Assembly: GCF_018402035.1 (NCBI RefSeq)
Contig: NZ_JAGYJN010000001.1
Span: 1-64,000, forward strand
Direction of reading: 5' to 3'
DNA length: 64,000 bases
DNA from: Roseicyclus sp.
GTDB taxonomy: Bacteria; Pseudomonadota; Alphaproteobacteria; Rhodobacterales; Rhodobacteraceae
The notes under the pieces were generated by a model that saw only the letters and a list, made by a program, of their open reading frames with translations, was not told where the DNA came from and searched no databases. Below, one piece after another: positions 1-8,958 of this stretch; within the stretch, counting starts at the first letter, position 1; every line of letters starts with the position of its first letter. Position numbers and translations under genes: made by a program.

Positions 1-398
1 AGATCAAGGATGCCTACCCGCGAAGGGTAGGGAACAAGAAAATCACCATGTCCATTGGTTTCGATCTCGTCTTCGAGGGCGACGACAATGGCGATGGGGC
101 GGGCCGGCTCGGCGCGTAGATTGTTGAGAAACACCTCAAAGCTTGCGCGTGACACCGAGATTTCGGCGCGCATGATCGGTCGATTGAGGGGGATTTCCAC
201 ATGCCCGATGGTTGCGCGTCCCATGATGTCGACCGGAATAAGCCTGATCTGACAATTGCTGCGCGCGATATTCGTCAATTCGCAGCTTAGCTCGATCTCG
301 GCCCGTGCCTCGGCCCCGATCAGCCGCAATTCGGCACTTTGCAAAAACATCTGGAGGCAAGACAGCCGTTCACGCGATGCGCTAGGATCAAGCCCCAT
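1..398 (-). CDS. Unknown protein, C-terminus cut by window edge
   Basis: An open frame begins at an ATG at 398-396 and runs leftward off the window without a stop, giving 132 visible residues. A GAGGAAA ribosome site lies just upstream and the start is only 9 bases after the fliA stop, so it is the last visible gene of the flhA-flhF-flhG-fliA operon. No signal peptide or membrane segment is visible. The second half looks rich in beta strand. I do not recognise a family. Its place directly behind fliA suggests a flagellar or motility-linked role, which is inference only. Confidence 0.6.
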   Translation of the reverse strand, partial: MGLDPSASRERLSCLQMFLQSAELRLIGAEARAEIELSCELTNIARSNCQIRLIPVDIMGRATIGHVEIPLNRPIMRAEISVSRASFEVFLNNLRAEPARPIAIVVALEDEIETNGHGDFLVPYPSRVGILD

Positions 399-407
399 AT
401 TTTTTCC

Positions 408-1130
408 TCAGTCCTGTGTATCGCCTGTCAGCTCTGCCAAGCGGTGTCGCAAGGTGCTGATCGCGGCTTTCTTGATCTGCGAGATACGGCCGGTGGTCAC
501 TTCAAGGATTTCAGCGATTTCGTAGATGTTGCATTCTTCGACATAATAAAGCTGGATGACCAGCGCCTCGCGCTCGCTCAGGCTTTCGAGCGCCTTGCGC
601 AAGGCGGCGCGCAGCTCGGTTTTGTTGATCTCGTCTTCGGGATTACCCGCGTCGCTGAAGAACCAGACCGAAAACTCGTCATGGACCTCTTCGATTGATT
701 GCAGCGTGTTGGCCTGAAATGCTTGGCGCCAATGCTCATATTCTTCGACCGTCATTTCCAGCTCTTCGGCGATCTCGACCGATGTGGGGCGGCGCTGTAG
801 GCGGCGTTCCAATGCAAGCGTGGCGCGATTGACCTTTTGGCGGTTGATGATCGTTGTGCGGCACAGGTTCGAGGCGCGCCGCAAATGGTCGGCGATAGAC
901 CCTCGGATCTTTATCCCGGCATAGGCGGCGAATGTCGCACCTTCTTGGCGTTCATATTTCTGCGCGGCATTCACTAGCCCAATATACCCCGCTTGGATCA
1001 GATCCTCGACCTCAACTGCGCCACGCACCCGCCCATGGAAATGATAGGCGATTTTGCGCACTTGCTCCATCTGACCGGCGATCAAATCATGCGGTGATGG
1101 CCGCTGCTCGGGATAATGGGCGCGTAACAT
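408..1130 (-). CDS. fliA: RNA polymerase sigma-28 factor FliA
   Basis: This 240-residue protein has the size and layout of the flagellar sigma factor that directs late flagellar transcription. Region 2 (about residues 20-90) contains VEDLIQAGYIGL and the motif AAYAGIKIRGSIADHLRR. Region 4 near the C-terminus has the helix-turn-helix with LSEREALVIQLYYVE and EVTTGRISQIKKAA. Its start overlaps the stop of flhG in a TGATG arrangement, so the two are translationally coupled. The operon has a strong sigma-54 promoter at 5555-5570, consistent with fliA being a middle-class gene. Its antagonist flgM lies at 8152-8451. Confidence 0.96.
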   Translation of the reverse strand: MLRAHYPEQRPSPHDLIAGQMEQVRKIAYHFHGRVRGAVEVEDLIQAGYIGLVNAAQKYERQEGATFAAYAGIKIRGSIADHLRRASNLCRTTIINRQKVNRATLALERRLQRRPTSVEIAEELEMTVEEYEHWRQAFQANTLQSIEEVHDEFSVWFFSDAGNPEDEINKTELRAALRKALESLSEREALVIQLYYVEECNIYEIAEILEVTTGRISQIKKAAISTLRHRLAELTGDTQD

Positions 1131-1930
1131 CAGCTTTCTTTCTCCATGGTGTCCAAGAAGAAACGGATCCCGCTCGATTTGTTCACGGGCGCTTTTAGCA
1201 GTTTCTGCGCAATCGACCGAAATGCCTCTGCCTCGACGCCTTTGGCATCTGCGGGATTGGCCATAAGGGGGCGGCGGGCCACGACCGAGCGGCGCAGTGG
1301 TAAAGACATGGGCAAATGCCCCAAATAGGTCAACTCAACATCGAGAAACCGAAGCGCGATGGCCAAAAAATGATCGAAATGGCGCTGTGCCTCTTGGGCA
1401 CTACTTGCCATGTTGACAACAACCGAGAAGCTACGCACCCCATGTTCAAGATGCGCCGCCTTCACGATGGTATAGGCATCCATGAAACTTGTGGGCTCGC
1501 CAACAACAACAAGCACGACACGATCAGCCGCAGCAACGAACGAAAGCGTCGCGTCACTTGCACCTGCGGGCGTATCGACAATCAGGTAATCTGTCTCATC
1601 GCTCAGGGATTCAAGATTACGGATCAGTTGCAGCCGTTCGTTTTTCTTGAGGTCCAGCAGATCAAGCGCCGCAGAGCCCCCTGACAAGATATTGACCCCA
1701 TGCGCGCTGGTTGAAAGCGCGTCATTGGCTGACCCATCGGCCAGCAAGGTCTTGTCGATCCGTGGGCGCAGGTTTTGGCCCATCAAGATATGGGCATTGG
1801 CCGTGCCGAAATCCGCATCAAGCAGCGTCACCCGTGAACCGAGTTGCCGCAAGACAAGTGCAAGATTGACAGAAATGCTGGTTTTTCCGACCCCGCCTTT
1901 GCCGCTTGCGATTGCGATGGATTGCGCCAT
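1130..1930 (-). CDS. flhG: FlhG/FleN-type MinD-like ATPase (flagellar number control)
   Basis: A 266-residue ParA/MinD-family ATPase. The deviant Walker A motif SGKGGVGKTS is at about residues 8-17, LLDADFG follows, and a VDTPAG Walker B-type motif is near the middle. Next to flhF and fliA this is FlhG (FleN, YlxH), which restrains flagellar number and antagonises FlhF at the pole. The frame is open 13 codons further upstream, but the ATG at 1930 has AAAGGAA at the right distance and puts the P-loop at its usual N-terminal place. It lies 35 bases after flhF and overlaps fliA by one base. Confidence 0.93.
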   Translation of the reverse strand: MAQSIAIASGKGGVGKTSISVNLALVLRQLGSRVTLLDADFGTANAHILMGQNLRPRIDKTLLADGSANDALSTSAHGVNILSGGSAALDLLDLKKNERLQLIRNLESLSDETDYLIVDTPAGASDATLSFVAAADRVVLVVVGEPTSFMDAYTIVKAAHLEHGVRSFSVVVNMASSAQEAQRHFDHFLAIALRFLDVELTYLGHLPMSLPLRRSVVARRPLMANPADAKGVEAEAFRSIAQKLLKAPVNKSSGIRFFLDTMEKES

Positions 1931-1965
1931 TTGGTTCCTTTCGCGCGAGCTGCGCCTTGGGCCTG

Positions 1966-3282
1966 TCAATTACCGTCTGCAAGCAGGCCGGTCAGGAACT
2001 CGGTCATCATCTCTTCGGTCGCTGGTGCCATTGTCTCGATCAGCGCGCATGTCCCCGAGAGCCATGCGATTTCCGTGCCACATTCAGCTATAGTAGAAGC
2101 CTCCGCTGGCGACAATTCGCATTCATCGAGCTTTGTCAAAGCGATCTTTGGGTCAAGGTCTTTGTATTGCGCAAGCTGGGCGCGCACGCGCGCAGGGCTG
2201 CTCCCAACGGGCAGCGCGATAATTACCGCAACCTCTGCATGCCCGATCTGCGCGCGCAACTCAGCCAGCTTTTGGCGCAATGTTTCGGGCTCAAGGTTCG
2301 TGTCGATGACACGCGTGCCATGCGATTTCAAAATTTGGCTGGGCGTGAATTGCTCGGGCTGCCAGTTTTCATGGCCGACAGACAGCATCCGGGCATAAAT
2401 CGACAACGGCGCATTGGCGAATGATGGCGTTTCCGAAAGCGAGATAAGCGCCACGTCACGGCTTGTTTCGGTCTCGCGCATGAGGGCCGCGATCTTGCCA
2501 GCAAGAACGGTCTTTCCCGCGCCGCTTGGCCCCACAACCACCACGACCGGCGCGCGAAGGCTGGCAAGCGGGTCGGGTGCCACCAAGGTTTTGGTCATCG
2601 CGGTCACAAATTGTGACATCCGCTCAGGTGCGGTGCGGCTTGGCGCAAGGCGATCAATGATTGCCGCCGAAAAGCCAGCTTGCTCAAACGGATCGCGCGC
2701 GCCTTCGCCTTGGTGTTGCTGGGGTGTCACCCGCGCTTCAAGCCGGGCCAAACGCTCTGCGATGTCGTGCAACACCGGGTGCAGCGCCGCATTTGGTTCT
2801 GCGGCGGGGGTGGGGGGTGTCTGCGGTACCGGCGTGGCATCGATGCTGATCGCGTCAAGTTGCAGACGCTCGAAAAGGCTGGTGCCGATACTATTCCCGC
2901 CCGCGTCGTTGATCGGGTCGTCCGCCGATGTGGCTTGCGGCGACCGGACGCGCGTTTGCGGCATGGTCACGATGGTCGCGCTGTGGCTTGGTCCTAGATC
3001 AGAGGTGCTTTTCTGCGGTGTTTCGTCATCCACGCGCGCGGGTGGAAAAAGCGATGTCGCCCCGCCGGCTTGCATGAACTGCTCAGAGATTGCATCGGCA
3101 AAACTGACAGTTGTGGTGCGTTTGCGCTGTGGCAAGATCTGTGCGGGTTCGTTGGTCGCCAAAATCTCGACTTGGCCATCGCGTGTGTGCGTCGCAACGA
3201 TATAGGCGTTGTCGCCCAGTTGCCGGATCACTTCATCCATTGCAAGGGCGCTATCGGGCGCCAACACAGTAACGGTGGGCAT
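1966..3282 (-). CDS. flhF: SRP-family GTPase FlhF
   Basis: A 438-residue protein with the FlhF plan. The N-terminal segment begins MPTVTVLAPDSALAMDEVIRQLG. A long low-complexity Pro/Thr/Ala linker covers about residues 65-180, and the SRP54-type NG GTPase domain follows with P-loop VGPSGAGKT at about residue 245 and the guanine-specificity motif LTKLDE near the C-terminus. FlhF marks the cell pole where the flagellum is built. The gene starts 1 base after the flhA stop and precedes flhG, the usual flhA-flhF-flhG-fliA order of polar-flagellate bacteria. Confidence 0.95.
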   Translation of the reverse strand: MPTVTVLAPDSALAMDEVIRQLGDNAYIVATHTRDGQVEILATNEPAQILPQRKRTTTVSFADAISEQFMQAGGATSLFPPARVDDETPQKSTSDLGPSHSATIVTMPQTRVRSPQATSADDPINDAGGNSIGTSLFERLQLDAISIDATPVPQTPPTPAAEPNAALHPVLHDIAERLARLEARVTPQQHQGEGARDPFEQAGFSAAIIDRLAPSRTAPERMSQFVTAMTKTLVAPDPLASLRAPVVVVVGPSGAGKTVLAGKIAALMRETETSRDVALISLSETPSFANAPLSIYARMLSVGHENWQPEQFTPSQILKSHGTRVIDTNLEPETLRQKLAELRAQIGHAEVAVIIALPVGSSPARVRAQLAQYKDLDPKIALTKLDECELSPAEASTIAECGTEIAWLSGTCALIETMAPATEEMMTEFLTGLLADGN

Positions 3283-3283
3283 G

Positions 3284-5413
3284 TCAGTTCACCTTTTCTT
3301 TTTCAAGGTTTTGGCCTGACGGAAGGCCATTAAAGTCACCAATGGTCGCCACCACTTCAACGGTGCGGTTTTCGGGAAGTTCGGTAAACCCAAGGATCAC
3401 CACCTGTGGGACATGCACGCGCACGAAATCGGCCAAGTGACGGCGGATCGGTGGGGCAACAACCAAGATGCTGGGGCGGTTTTCATTGACCAAGCGCTCA
3501 CTAATCTCGTTGAGCGACTGCAAAAGCGTCTTGGCAAGGCCGCCGTCCAGCACCAGCCCGTCATCACCGCTTTGGCGCAAGGTGCGTAGCATAAGCTGCT
3601 CGAAATCAGGCGACAGGGTGATCACGGGCATCGTCTGACCAAGTGAGGTCAATTGTTGGATCAAGAGCGGCACCAGACTTGGGCGCAGGGCCTCGGACAT
3701 CGCGACGGGGCTTTTGACATTCGCGACCATGCCGGAAAGACCTTCAAGGATCTTTCGCAAATCGGCGATTGGGATGCGCTCAACAAGCAAAAGGCGCAAC
3801 ACCTCGGTCAGCACATGCAAAGGCACCAGTTTCGGCACGATGGATTGCACCAGCTGCGGATTGCGCTTGGCCAGATTGTCGAGCATGGCCTGAACGTCAT
3901 CTTGGCCGATCAGGTCGGCGGCGTGCTTTGTCAGCAATTGGCTCATATGGGTCGCAATGACCGAGATCGGCTCAATCACCACATAATCATTCGCCTCGGC
4001 CTGTGATTGCTGCGCGGGGCGGATCCAGATCGCTTCGACCCCGAAAGAGGGATCGCGCACCTTGATCCCGTCAAGATCGACGGTCGAGCCTTCGCCGGGC
4101 AAAGCAAGCTTGCGGTCAGGATAAACGATATCCTCGCCCACGATCGTATGGCCGATACGGATGCGATATTGGTTTGGCGGCAGCGCAAGATCGTCGCGAA
4201 TACGCACGCTTGGCACGACAAAACCCAGCGCCTTGGACACTTCGCGCCGGATCGAGGTGATGCGCGACACAAGCGGTCCGGCCTTGTCCTCATCAACAAG
4301 CGAGATCAACCCATAGCCCAGTTGCAAGGACACCGGCGAATAATCGGTGACATCCTCAAGGGTGACGACATCGCCCGAAATTGGTGCGGCGGTATCTTCC
4401 TCGGCCTCGGTTTCATCCGCCTCATTCGTTTCCGATCTGATCGCGAAATAGGCCGCAGCCGCTGCACCAGCAGCAAACATGAGAAACAGCTCATTGGGCA
4501 TGCCGGGCACCAGACCCAAAACGCCCAACACGGCGGCGGTTGGGATCCATGCGCGCGACAAATGCACCTGCCGCGAGATGTGCTGGGCCATATTGCTCTT
4601 GGATGATACCCGCGTCACGATGATGGCGGTGGCAATCGACAACAGCAAAGAGGGGATCTGTGCGACAAGCCCATCGCCGATGGACAAAAGAATATAGGCC
4701 TGCGCCGCATCGGCGACCGCCATATTGTGCTGCACGATCCCAATGATCAGCCCGCCCACGATATTGATCGCAAGGATCAAGATACCGGCAATCGCATCGC
4801 CTTTGACGAATTTCGAGGCACCATCCATCGAGCCGTAAAAATCGGCCTCCTCTGCGACCTCGCGCCGCCGGAGCGTGGCTTCCTCGGCGCTTAAGACCCC
4901 GGCGTTCAGATCGGCATCGATGGCCATCTGCTTGCCCGGCATAGCGTCAAGGGTAAAGCGGGCGGCAACCTCTGACACACGGCCAGCACCTTTGGTAATC
5001 ACGACCAGGTTGATGATCGTCAGAATGATAAAGACGAAGATACCAACCGCGTAATTGCCCGCGACCACGAATTCCCCAAAGGCCTTGATGATCTGACCGG
5101 CAGCGTCAGGCCCGGTATGGCCTTCGCTCAGAACGATCCGGGTCGAGGCCACATTCAATGCCAACCGCAGAACCGTGGCAATCAGCAATAGGTTCGGAAA
5201 AGACGAGAAATCCAGCGGCCGATACGTGTGCATCGTCACCATCAAGATCAAAAGCGACAAAAGAATATTCAGCACAAAGAAACTGTCGAGCAAGAAAACC
5301 GGCAATGGCAAAACCATCATCGCGACCAGTACAAGAATACCGATCGGCAAAACCGAACCGCCTAATGCGTCGCGTGCACCCGTCAATAAACGGGCGGGCG
5401 ATGTCAGATCCAT
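3284..5413 (-). CDS. flhA: Flagellar type III export gate protein FlhA
   Basis: At 709 residues this is full-length FlhA, the large membrane subunit of the flagellar export gate. The N-terminal half shows several hydrophobic helices (first about residues 20-60) and the conserved FHIPEP-type cytoplasmic loop with FTLDAMPGKQMAIDADLNAG. A large soluble C-terminal domain that docks export chaperones follows. An acidic linker (EADETEAEEDT) joins the halves. It is the first gene of its operon. The leader from the predicted sigma-54 start to the ATG is about 130 bases. Confidence 0.97.
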   Translation of the reverse strand: MDLTSPARLLTGARDALGGSVLPIGILVLVAMMVLPLPVFLLDSFFVLNILLSLLILMVTMHTYRPLDFSSFPNLLLIATVLRLALNVASTRIVLSEGHTGPDAAGQIIKAFGEFVVAGNYAVGIFVFIILTIINLVVITKGAGRVSEVAARFTLDAMPGKQMAIDADLNAGVLSAEEATLRRREVAEEADFYGSMDGASKFVKGDAIAGILILAINIVGGLIIGIVQHNMAVADAAQAYILLSIGDGLVAQIPSLLLSIATAIIVTRVSSKSNMAQHISRQVHLSRAWIPTAAVLGVLGLVPGMPNELFLMFAAGAAAAAYFAIRSETNEADETEAEEDTAAPISGDVVTLEDVTDYSPVSLQLGYGLISLVDEDKAGPLVSRITSIRREVSKALGFVVPSVRIRDDLALPPNQYRIRIGHTIVGEDIVYPDRKLALPGEGSTVDLDGIKVRDPSFGVEAIWIRPAQQSQAEANDYVVIEPISVIATHMSQLLTKHAADLIGQDDVQAMLDNLAKRNPQLVQSIVPKLVPLHVLTEVLRLLLVERIPIADLRKILEGLSGMVANVKSPVAMSEALRPSLVPLLIQQLTSLGQTMPVITLSPDFEQLMLRTLRQSGDDGLVLDGGLAKTLLQSLNEISERLVNENRPSILVVAPPIRRHLADFVRVHVPQVVILGFTELPENRTVEVVATIGDFNGLPSGQNLEKEKVN

Positions 5414-5554
5414 GACGCTGTCTCCGCGTCAAAAGGCTGACTTTGGGCCGTTTGTCCAAGGCCGAAAGTCGCATTCTTAACTGCGTTTTCGGCGATCAGT
5501 GCGGTTTTCATGCGGGCCAAGCCTCTCGTATGGGCATGATTGCTGCACAAACAA

Positions 5555-5570
5555 AGCAAGACTCGTGCCA
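5555..5570 (-). promoter_or_regulatory. Sigma-54 promoter for the flhA operon
   Basis: On the minus strand the sequence is TGGCACGAGTCTTGCT, an exact match to the sigma-54 consensus TGGCACG-N4-TTGCW with the GG and GC pairs at the standard spacing. It points toward flhA, whose ATG is about 140 bases downstream. The FleQ-like activator at 14524-15666 is the obvious candidate partner. Confidence 0.85.
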
Positions 5571-5599
5571 AACGGAATTCTCAGTGCTTTGGCGCGGGA

Positions 5600-5615
5600 T
5601 GGCATGATCTGTGCA
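5600..5615 (+). promoter_or_regulatory. Sigma-54-like promoter for flgP-flgT-flgA
   Basis: TGGCATGATCTGTGCA matches the sigma-54 consensus at all but two positions and keeps the GG (-24) and GC (-12) pairs at correct spacing. It lies about 77 bases before the flgP start and only 30 bases from the opposite-facing promoter of flhA. Confidence 0.65.
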
Positions 5616-5691
5616 AACCCCGCTGGGCAATCTGCGGCTGGGTACAATGCTTGGTCCATGATCCTCATTTTCGCGACAGGAGGCCCTATTC

Positions 5692-6261
5692 GTGACTTTG
5701 TTTTCCCGGCCGCTGATGGCTCATCTGGTCATCGTCGTGTCCATACTGACGCTTGCGTCATGCGACACGATCCAACGGGTCACAGGCCAGCCGGTCTCTG
5801 GCCAACAAGTCCCCGGACCCGGCGCGATGTCGACCGTGCCTACGCCTCCGTCCAGCGCCGCGGCGACAACCCGTGAGCTTGCGACCGTTGAACAGGTGCT
5901 CGACAATCTAGATCAGGTGCGCATCGAGGTGCCGTCAATCCGCGGGATGGGCTATGCCGTGGTTTCGGCGCAGCCCGGCAATAACCTGAACCACCGCCGC
6001 CTGAACGCCATTCGCGTCGCGCGGATGGAGGCGATGCGCAATCTGACCGAACAGATCCACGGTGTGCGCATCGATGCTGTTACGACAATCGGCGAGGCCG
6101 TTTTGCAAAGCGACACGATGCGCAGCAGCGTGACCGGCATGTTGCGCGGTGCGCGCACGGTGCATATCCAGCCAAGGGGCTCGGACACCTATGAGGTCTT
6201 GCTCGAGGTTGATCGCGATATGATCGACCAGATGCTCAAGGCCGCGCGGCGCGGAGCGTGA
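5692..6261 (+). CDS. flgP: FlgP-like outer-membrane lipoprotein of the flagellar H-ring
   Basis: A 189-residue lipoprotein. The lipobox LTLASC puts the lipidated cysteine at residue 24 of the GTG-started form, which has AGGAGG upstream; an ATG 8 codons later is possible. After a Pro/Ser/Thr-rich linker comes a domain with RLNAIRVARMEAMRNLTEQIHGVRID, typical of LPP20/FlgP-type proteins. In Vibrio and in Rhodobacter Fla1, FlgP forms an outer ring around the basal body. It is the first gene of flgP-flgT-flgA and touches flgT. Confidence 0.8.
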   Translation: MTLFSRPLMAHLVIVVSILTLASCDTIQRVTGQPVSGQQVPGPGAMSTVPTPPSSAAATTRELATVEQVLDNLDQVRIEVPSIRGMGYAVVSAQPGNNLNHRRLNAIRVARMEAMRNLTEQIHGVRIDAVTTIGEAVLQSDTMRSSVTGMLRGARTVHIQPRGSDTYEVLLEVDRDMIDQMLKAARRGA

Positions 6262-6272
6262 GGGGCAGGGTG

Positions 6273-7400
6273 ATGCGTGTCTTGGCTCTGATCGGATCTG
6301 TGGCCTTTGCGTTCTGCCTTGGGGCAGGGGCCTCGACGGCCTTAGCCCAGAATATGACGGTCGAGGTCACGGGACAGGCCGCCGAAAGCGGGCTAGGGCG
6401 GGCGACAACCCGGTTGCGCGCCCTTGAAGCTGCCTTGGTCGAGGCCGCAATCATGGGCGGCGCTGATGTCACCGGCTACTCGGCCGCCTCCAATGGCATC
6501 TTGGTATCCGACCGGCTGATTTTACGTCCTGCATCACGCATCCTTGATTATACGATCCTGTCGGAAACAGAGGTGGGTGGCTTTTACCGCGTGCAGCTGC
6601 GCGCGGTGGTCGGCGATCCGCCGGTGGCCATCGTCGATAGTTGCGCGCGCAGGTCTGAGCTTGACATCATCACCTATCCGCTTCGGCTTCGGATCGACCC
6701 GATGACCCCAGCTTGGGTCGAGACTTTGGGCCCAGAACTGCGCGATAGCATCGATGCCGCAATCAGGTCGCGGCCAAGCGTCAGCCTGACCCGGTCCAAT
6801 GATACGGGCACCATGCCGGGGCGCAGCGCGCAGGTTGGCCTTGATATGGATTATGCCGCGCTCACCAGCGGGGCCACCGCCAGCCAGCGCGCACCGGCCG
6901 GTTCCTTGGCCTATCATGCCGATATCGCGCTGCGGATGCAGGGGCAAAATGCGCTGACGCTGGTGCTTGGCTCACGGCTGATTGACACCGGCACAAATAC
7001 CGAGCGTGCGCGCAGCACCTATGAGCAAACCGTCCGCCTCAGCGCGGGCTTGCCACTGCGCGCGCTGAACGTTTTGGCGTCGCGTGATCGCAGCGCGATT
7101 GTCCAAAAACTCCTCGATGGGATCGATGCGCATATCGCGGGCATGATCGATACTTATGCCTGCCGCCCGCTGGAAGGTGTTTTGGCGCTGTCCGGTGATC
7201 GGCTGACACTTCCTTTCGGTGCCAAGGACGGCCTGACGCGGCATCATCTTGCCTTCTCCGAAGGGCAGGCCACACCCTACATCTTGTTCGAGATCGAAAG
7301 CCTTGCCGATCATTCGGCGGTACTGCGCCCGATTGACCGAAACCGCACGGCACGCGCATTGGCTGGAACGCGGGTTAGCTTTATGCAGGTGGCGAAATGA
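6273..7400 (+). CDS. flgT: FlgT-like flagellar basal-body (H-ring) protein
   Basis: A 375-residue secreted protein with a signal peptide (residues 1 to about 26, ending STALAQ). The following domain has VTGQAAESGLGRATTRLRALEAAL, the pattern of the FlgT N-terminal domain, in which a long helix follows a beta strand. FlgT sits in the periplasmic H/T-ring and helps recruit the stator. The ATG at 6273 is preferred because GAGGGG precedes it at good distance; an upstream GTG at 6258 is open. It overlaps flgA by four bases. Similarity to Vibrio FlgT is distant, as it is for Rhodobacter FlgT. Confidence 0.78.
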   Translation: MRVLALIGSVAFAFCLGAGASTALAQNMTVEVTGQAAESGLGRATTRLRALEAALVEAAIMGGADVTGYSAASNGILVSDRLILRPASRILDYTILSETEVGGFYRVQLRAVVGDPPVAIVDSCARRSELDIITYPLRLRIDPMTPAWVETLGPELRDSIDAAIRSRPSVSLTRSNDTGTMPGRSAQVGLDMDYAALTSGATASQRAPAGSLAYHADIALRMQGQNALTLVLGSRLIDTGTNTERARSTYEQTVRLSAGLPLRALNVLASRDRSAIVQKLLDGIDAHIAGMIDTYACRPLEGVLALSGDRLTLPFGAKDGLTRHHLAFSEGQATPYILFEIESLADHSAVLRPIDRNRTARALAGTRVSFMQVAK

Positions 7401-8116
7401 CCCGTGCGCTGATGACATTCATATTTGTCATGCTGCTTGGCGGCCCGGTGCAGGCCGATCAGCCCGCGCCCCTGACGGGGGCCGAGATTGCCGCCCGCGT
7501 GCGCGCGACCTTGATCGAAAACGGCCAAGAGGGCGTGCCGATTTTGGCCGAACAGCGCCGCTATTACCCCTGCGAAGTCGATCTTACCATTGGGCCACGA
7601 CGCGAAGGCAGATGGGACGCCGTCGATGTCGCCTGTCCGGGCCAGGTTCCATGGTCAATTGTTGTGCGCACCTCGGCAGAAGTGCCCGCAGGTTTCAGCT
7701 TTGGTGGGCGCGAAACCAGTAGCGAAACGACAAGCGTGGTGGTATTCACGCGGACCGTGCGCCGCGACGAGGTGATCACGGCTGATAAACTTGAGGTGAT
7801 CGAGATGGTGCGCACGCCAGCATCGGGAACCTTCGCTGAGATCGCGCCCTTGGTCGGGCGCAGGATGGTGCAAACGCTTGGTGCAGGTGTCCCTGTGCGC
7901 GAGCGGCATCTTGAAATGGAATGGGCTGTGCGCGAAGGTGAGCCTGTTGTGATTGAGTCGGTATCAGGCGAGATGGTCATTTCCATGGCCGGTATCGCGC
8001 TTGAAGACGGGCAAATCGGTGATTTCATCGAGGTGCAAAACCTCCGGTCCCGCAAAACTTTGAATGGGATCGTGGGCGACGGAAAAAAAATTGTCGTTTC
8101 CCCTAACATGAACTGA
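7397..8116 (+). CDS. flgA: P-ring chaperone FlgA
   Basis: A 239-residue periplasmic protein with signal peptide MTRALMTFIFVMLLGGPVQA. The C-terminal two thirds hold a SAF domain (RDEVITADKLEVIEM, then VGRRMVQTLGAGVPVRERHL) followed by the FlgA C-terminal part ending EVQNLRSRKTLNGIV and VSPNMN. FlgA assists assembly of the FlgI P-ring. It overlaps flgT (ATGA) and is followed by flgM, the common flgA-flgM-flgN order. Confidence 0.93.
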   Translation: MTRALMTFIFVMLLGGPVQADQPAPLTGAEIAARVRATLIENGQEGVPILAEQRRYYPCEVDLTIGPRREGRWDAVDVACPGQVPWSIVVRTSAEVPAGFSFGGRETSSETTSVVVFTRTVRRDEVITADKLEVIEMVRTPASGTFAEIAPLVGRRMVQTLGAGVPVRERHLEMEWAVREGEPVVIESVSGEMVISMAGIALEDGQIGDFIEVQNLRSRKTLNGIVGDGKKIVVSPNMN

Positions 8117-8130
8117 ACCTGCGTCGTTAG
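8104..8130 (+). promoter_or_regulatory. FliA (sigma-28) type promoter of flgM
   Basis: TAAC (8104-8107), 15 bases, then GTCGTTAG (8123-8130). This is close to the sigma-28 layout TAAA-N15-GCCGATAA, and the same elements recur with identical spacing before fliD. A start about 7 bases downstream would leave a short leader carrying AGGAGG (8141-8146) before the flgM ATG at 8152. It overlaps the end of flgA. Confidence 0.6.
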
Positions 8131-8151
8131 TAGACATGTCAGGAGGCTGTC

Positions 8152-8451
8152 ATGATTGATTTCATCAATAACTCGGTTAGACCGAAAGTCCCAGTCGGGG
8201 GGTCGCAAGGCGGCACTTCGGCATCACAGGCAAAGCCACCACAAGCGGCGCTGCCGACCCAAGTGAGCACGGATGCTGAGGTAAATGTCCTCGGCGCTAA
8301 ATCCATGGTCGCAGACCTTGCCAAATCGCCGCCAATCGATCTTGAGGCGGTGGGCAAGATCAAGGAAGCCATTTCGCGCGGGGCCTACCCTGTCGATCTC
8401 GACAAGGTGGCTGAGAAACTCATGGAAAGTTTCATCGCTTCGCGGGGATGA
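8152..8451 (+). CDS. flgM: Anti-sigma-28 factor FlgM
   Basis: A 99-residue protein with a disordered N-terminal half and the conserved FlgM C-terminal helices: DLEAVGKIKEAISRGAYPVD followed by LDKVAEKLMESF. FlgM holds FliA inactive until the hook-basal body is complete and FlgM is exported. A strong AGGAGG site precedes the ATG. It has its own FliA-type promoter, giving feedback, and is followed 7 bases later by the flgN-like gene. Confidence 0.93.
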   Translation: MIDFINNSVRPKVPVGGSQGGTSASQAKPPQAALPTQVSTDAEVNVLGAKSMVADLAKSPPIDLEAVGKIKEAISRGAYPVDLDKVAEKLMESFIASRG

Positions 8452-8458
8452 GCAGACC

Positions 8459-8764
8459 ATGAATGCAGATTTGAACCATGGCCAGACCACGGCCCAAGAG
8501 ATCCTCAAGACGCTACAAAGCAGCTTGTCGGAAATCTTGGAAAACCTTGGGGATCCGGGTGCATTAGCCCCGGTCATGAGCAAGCTGACAGAGCTTGTTG
8601 ATGAGGTCTTGCCACGCCTTTCGGGGCTGGAAATGGGGCCAGAAGAAAAGGCCCAGATGGTTCAGATGCAAATGCAGATTGCCGAGATGGAACGCCACCT
8701 ACAAATGCGTGGAAGCATTTTATCGGGCTTTTCGCTCCATTTGAAGGACATGGTCCAAGGCTAA
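8459..8764 (+). CDS. flgN: FlgN-like flagellar export chaperone
   Basis: A 101-residue, mostly alpha-helical protein with heptad-like stretches (EILKTLQSSLSEILENL, then AQMVQMQMQIAEMERHLQMR). Size, helical character and position after flgM match FlgN, the chaperone for hook-filament junction proteins FlgK and FlgL. The frame is open far upstream across flgM in another frame, but the ATG at 8459 fits. The call rests mainly on context because FlgN sequences are poorly conserved. Confidence 0.72.
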   Translation: MNADLNHGQTTAQEILKTLQSSLSEILENLGDPGALAPVMSKLTELVDEVLPRLSGLEMGPEEKAQMVQMQMQIAEMERHLQMRGSILSGFSLHLKDMVQG

Positions 8765-8870
8765 AGGCGGTTTGCGCAAAGCCAATTGGCGCGCGTGTCG
8801 GACAAATTTATGCTGTTCTTCTAGCTGCTTTCGGGCGGCTCGTTTTCGTTTTGTGGCGTCATGTTTTCTT

Positions 8871-8905
8871 ATGCTGTTGCGCCGCGACGGGGCGCGTAAC
8901 AGCAT
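8871..8905. terminator. Stem-loop between convergent flgN and the Sel1 gene
   Basis: ATGCTGTT at 8871-8878 pairs with AACAGCAT at 8898-8905, and the inner GCGCC pairs with GGCGC, giving an interrupted hairpin. It lies between two genes that converge, so it may end transcription in both directions. There is no clear run of T after it, so terminator function is not certain. The rest of 8765-8958 holds no gene that I can support. Confidence 0.4.
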
Positions 8906-8958
8906 CACTGCCTTACATGTGGTTTGCCGCCTGCATGGTTCAAATTATCGGCCCCGAT

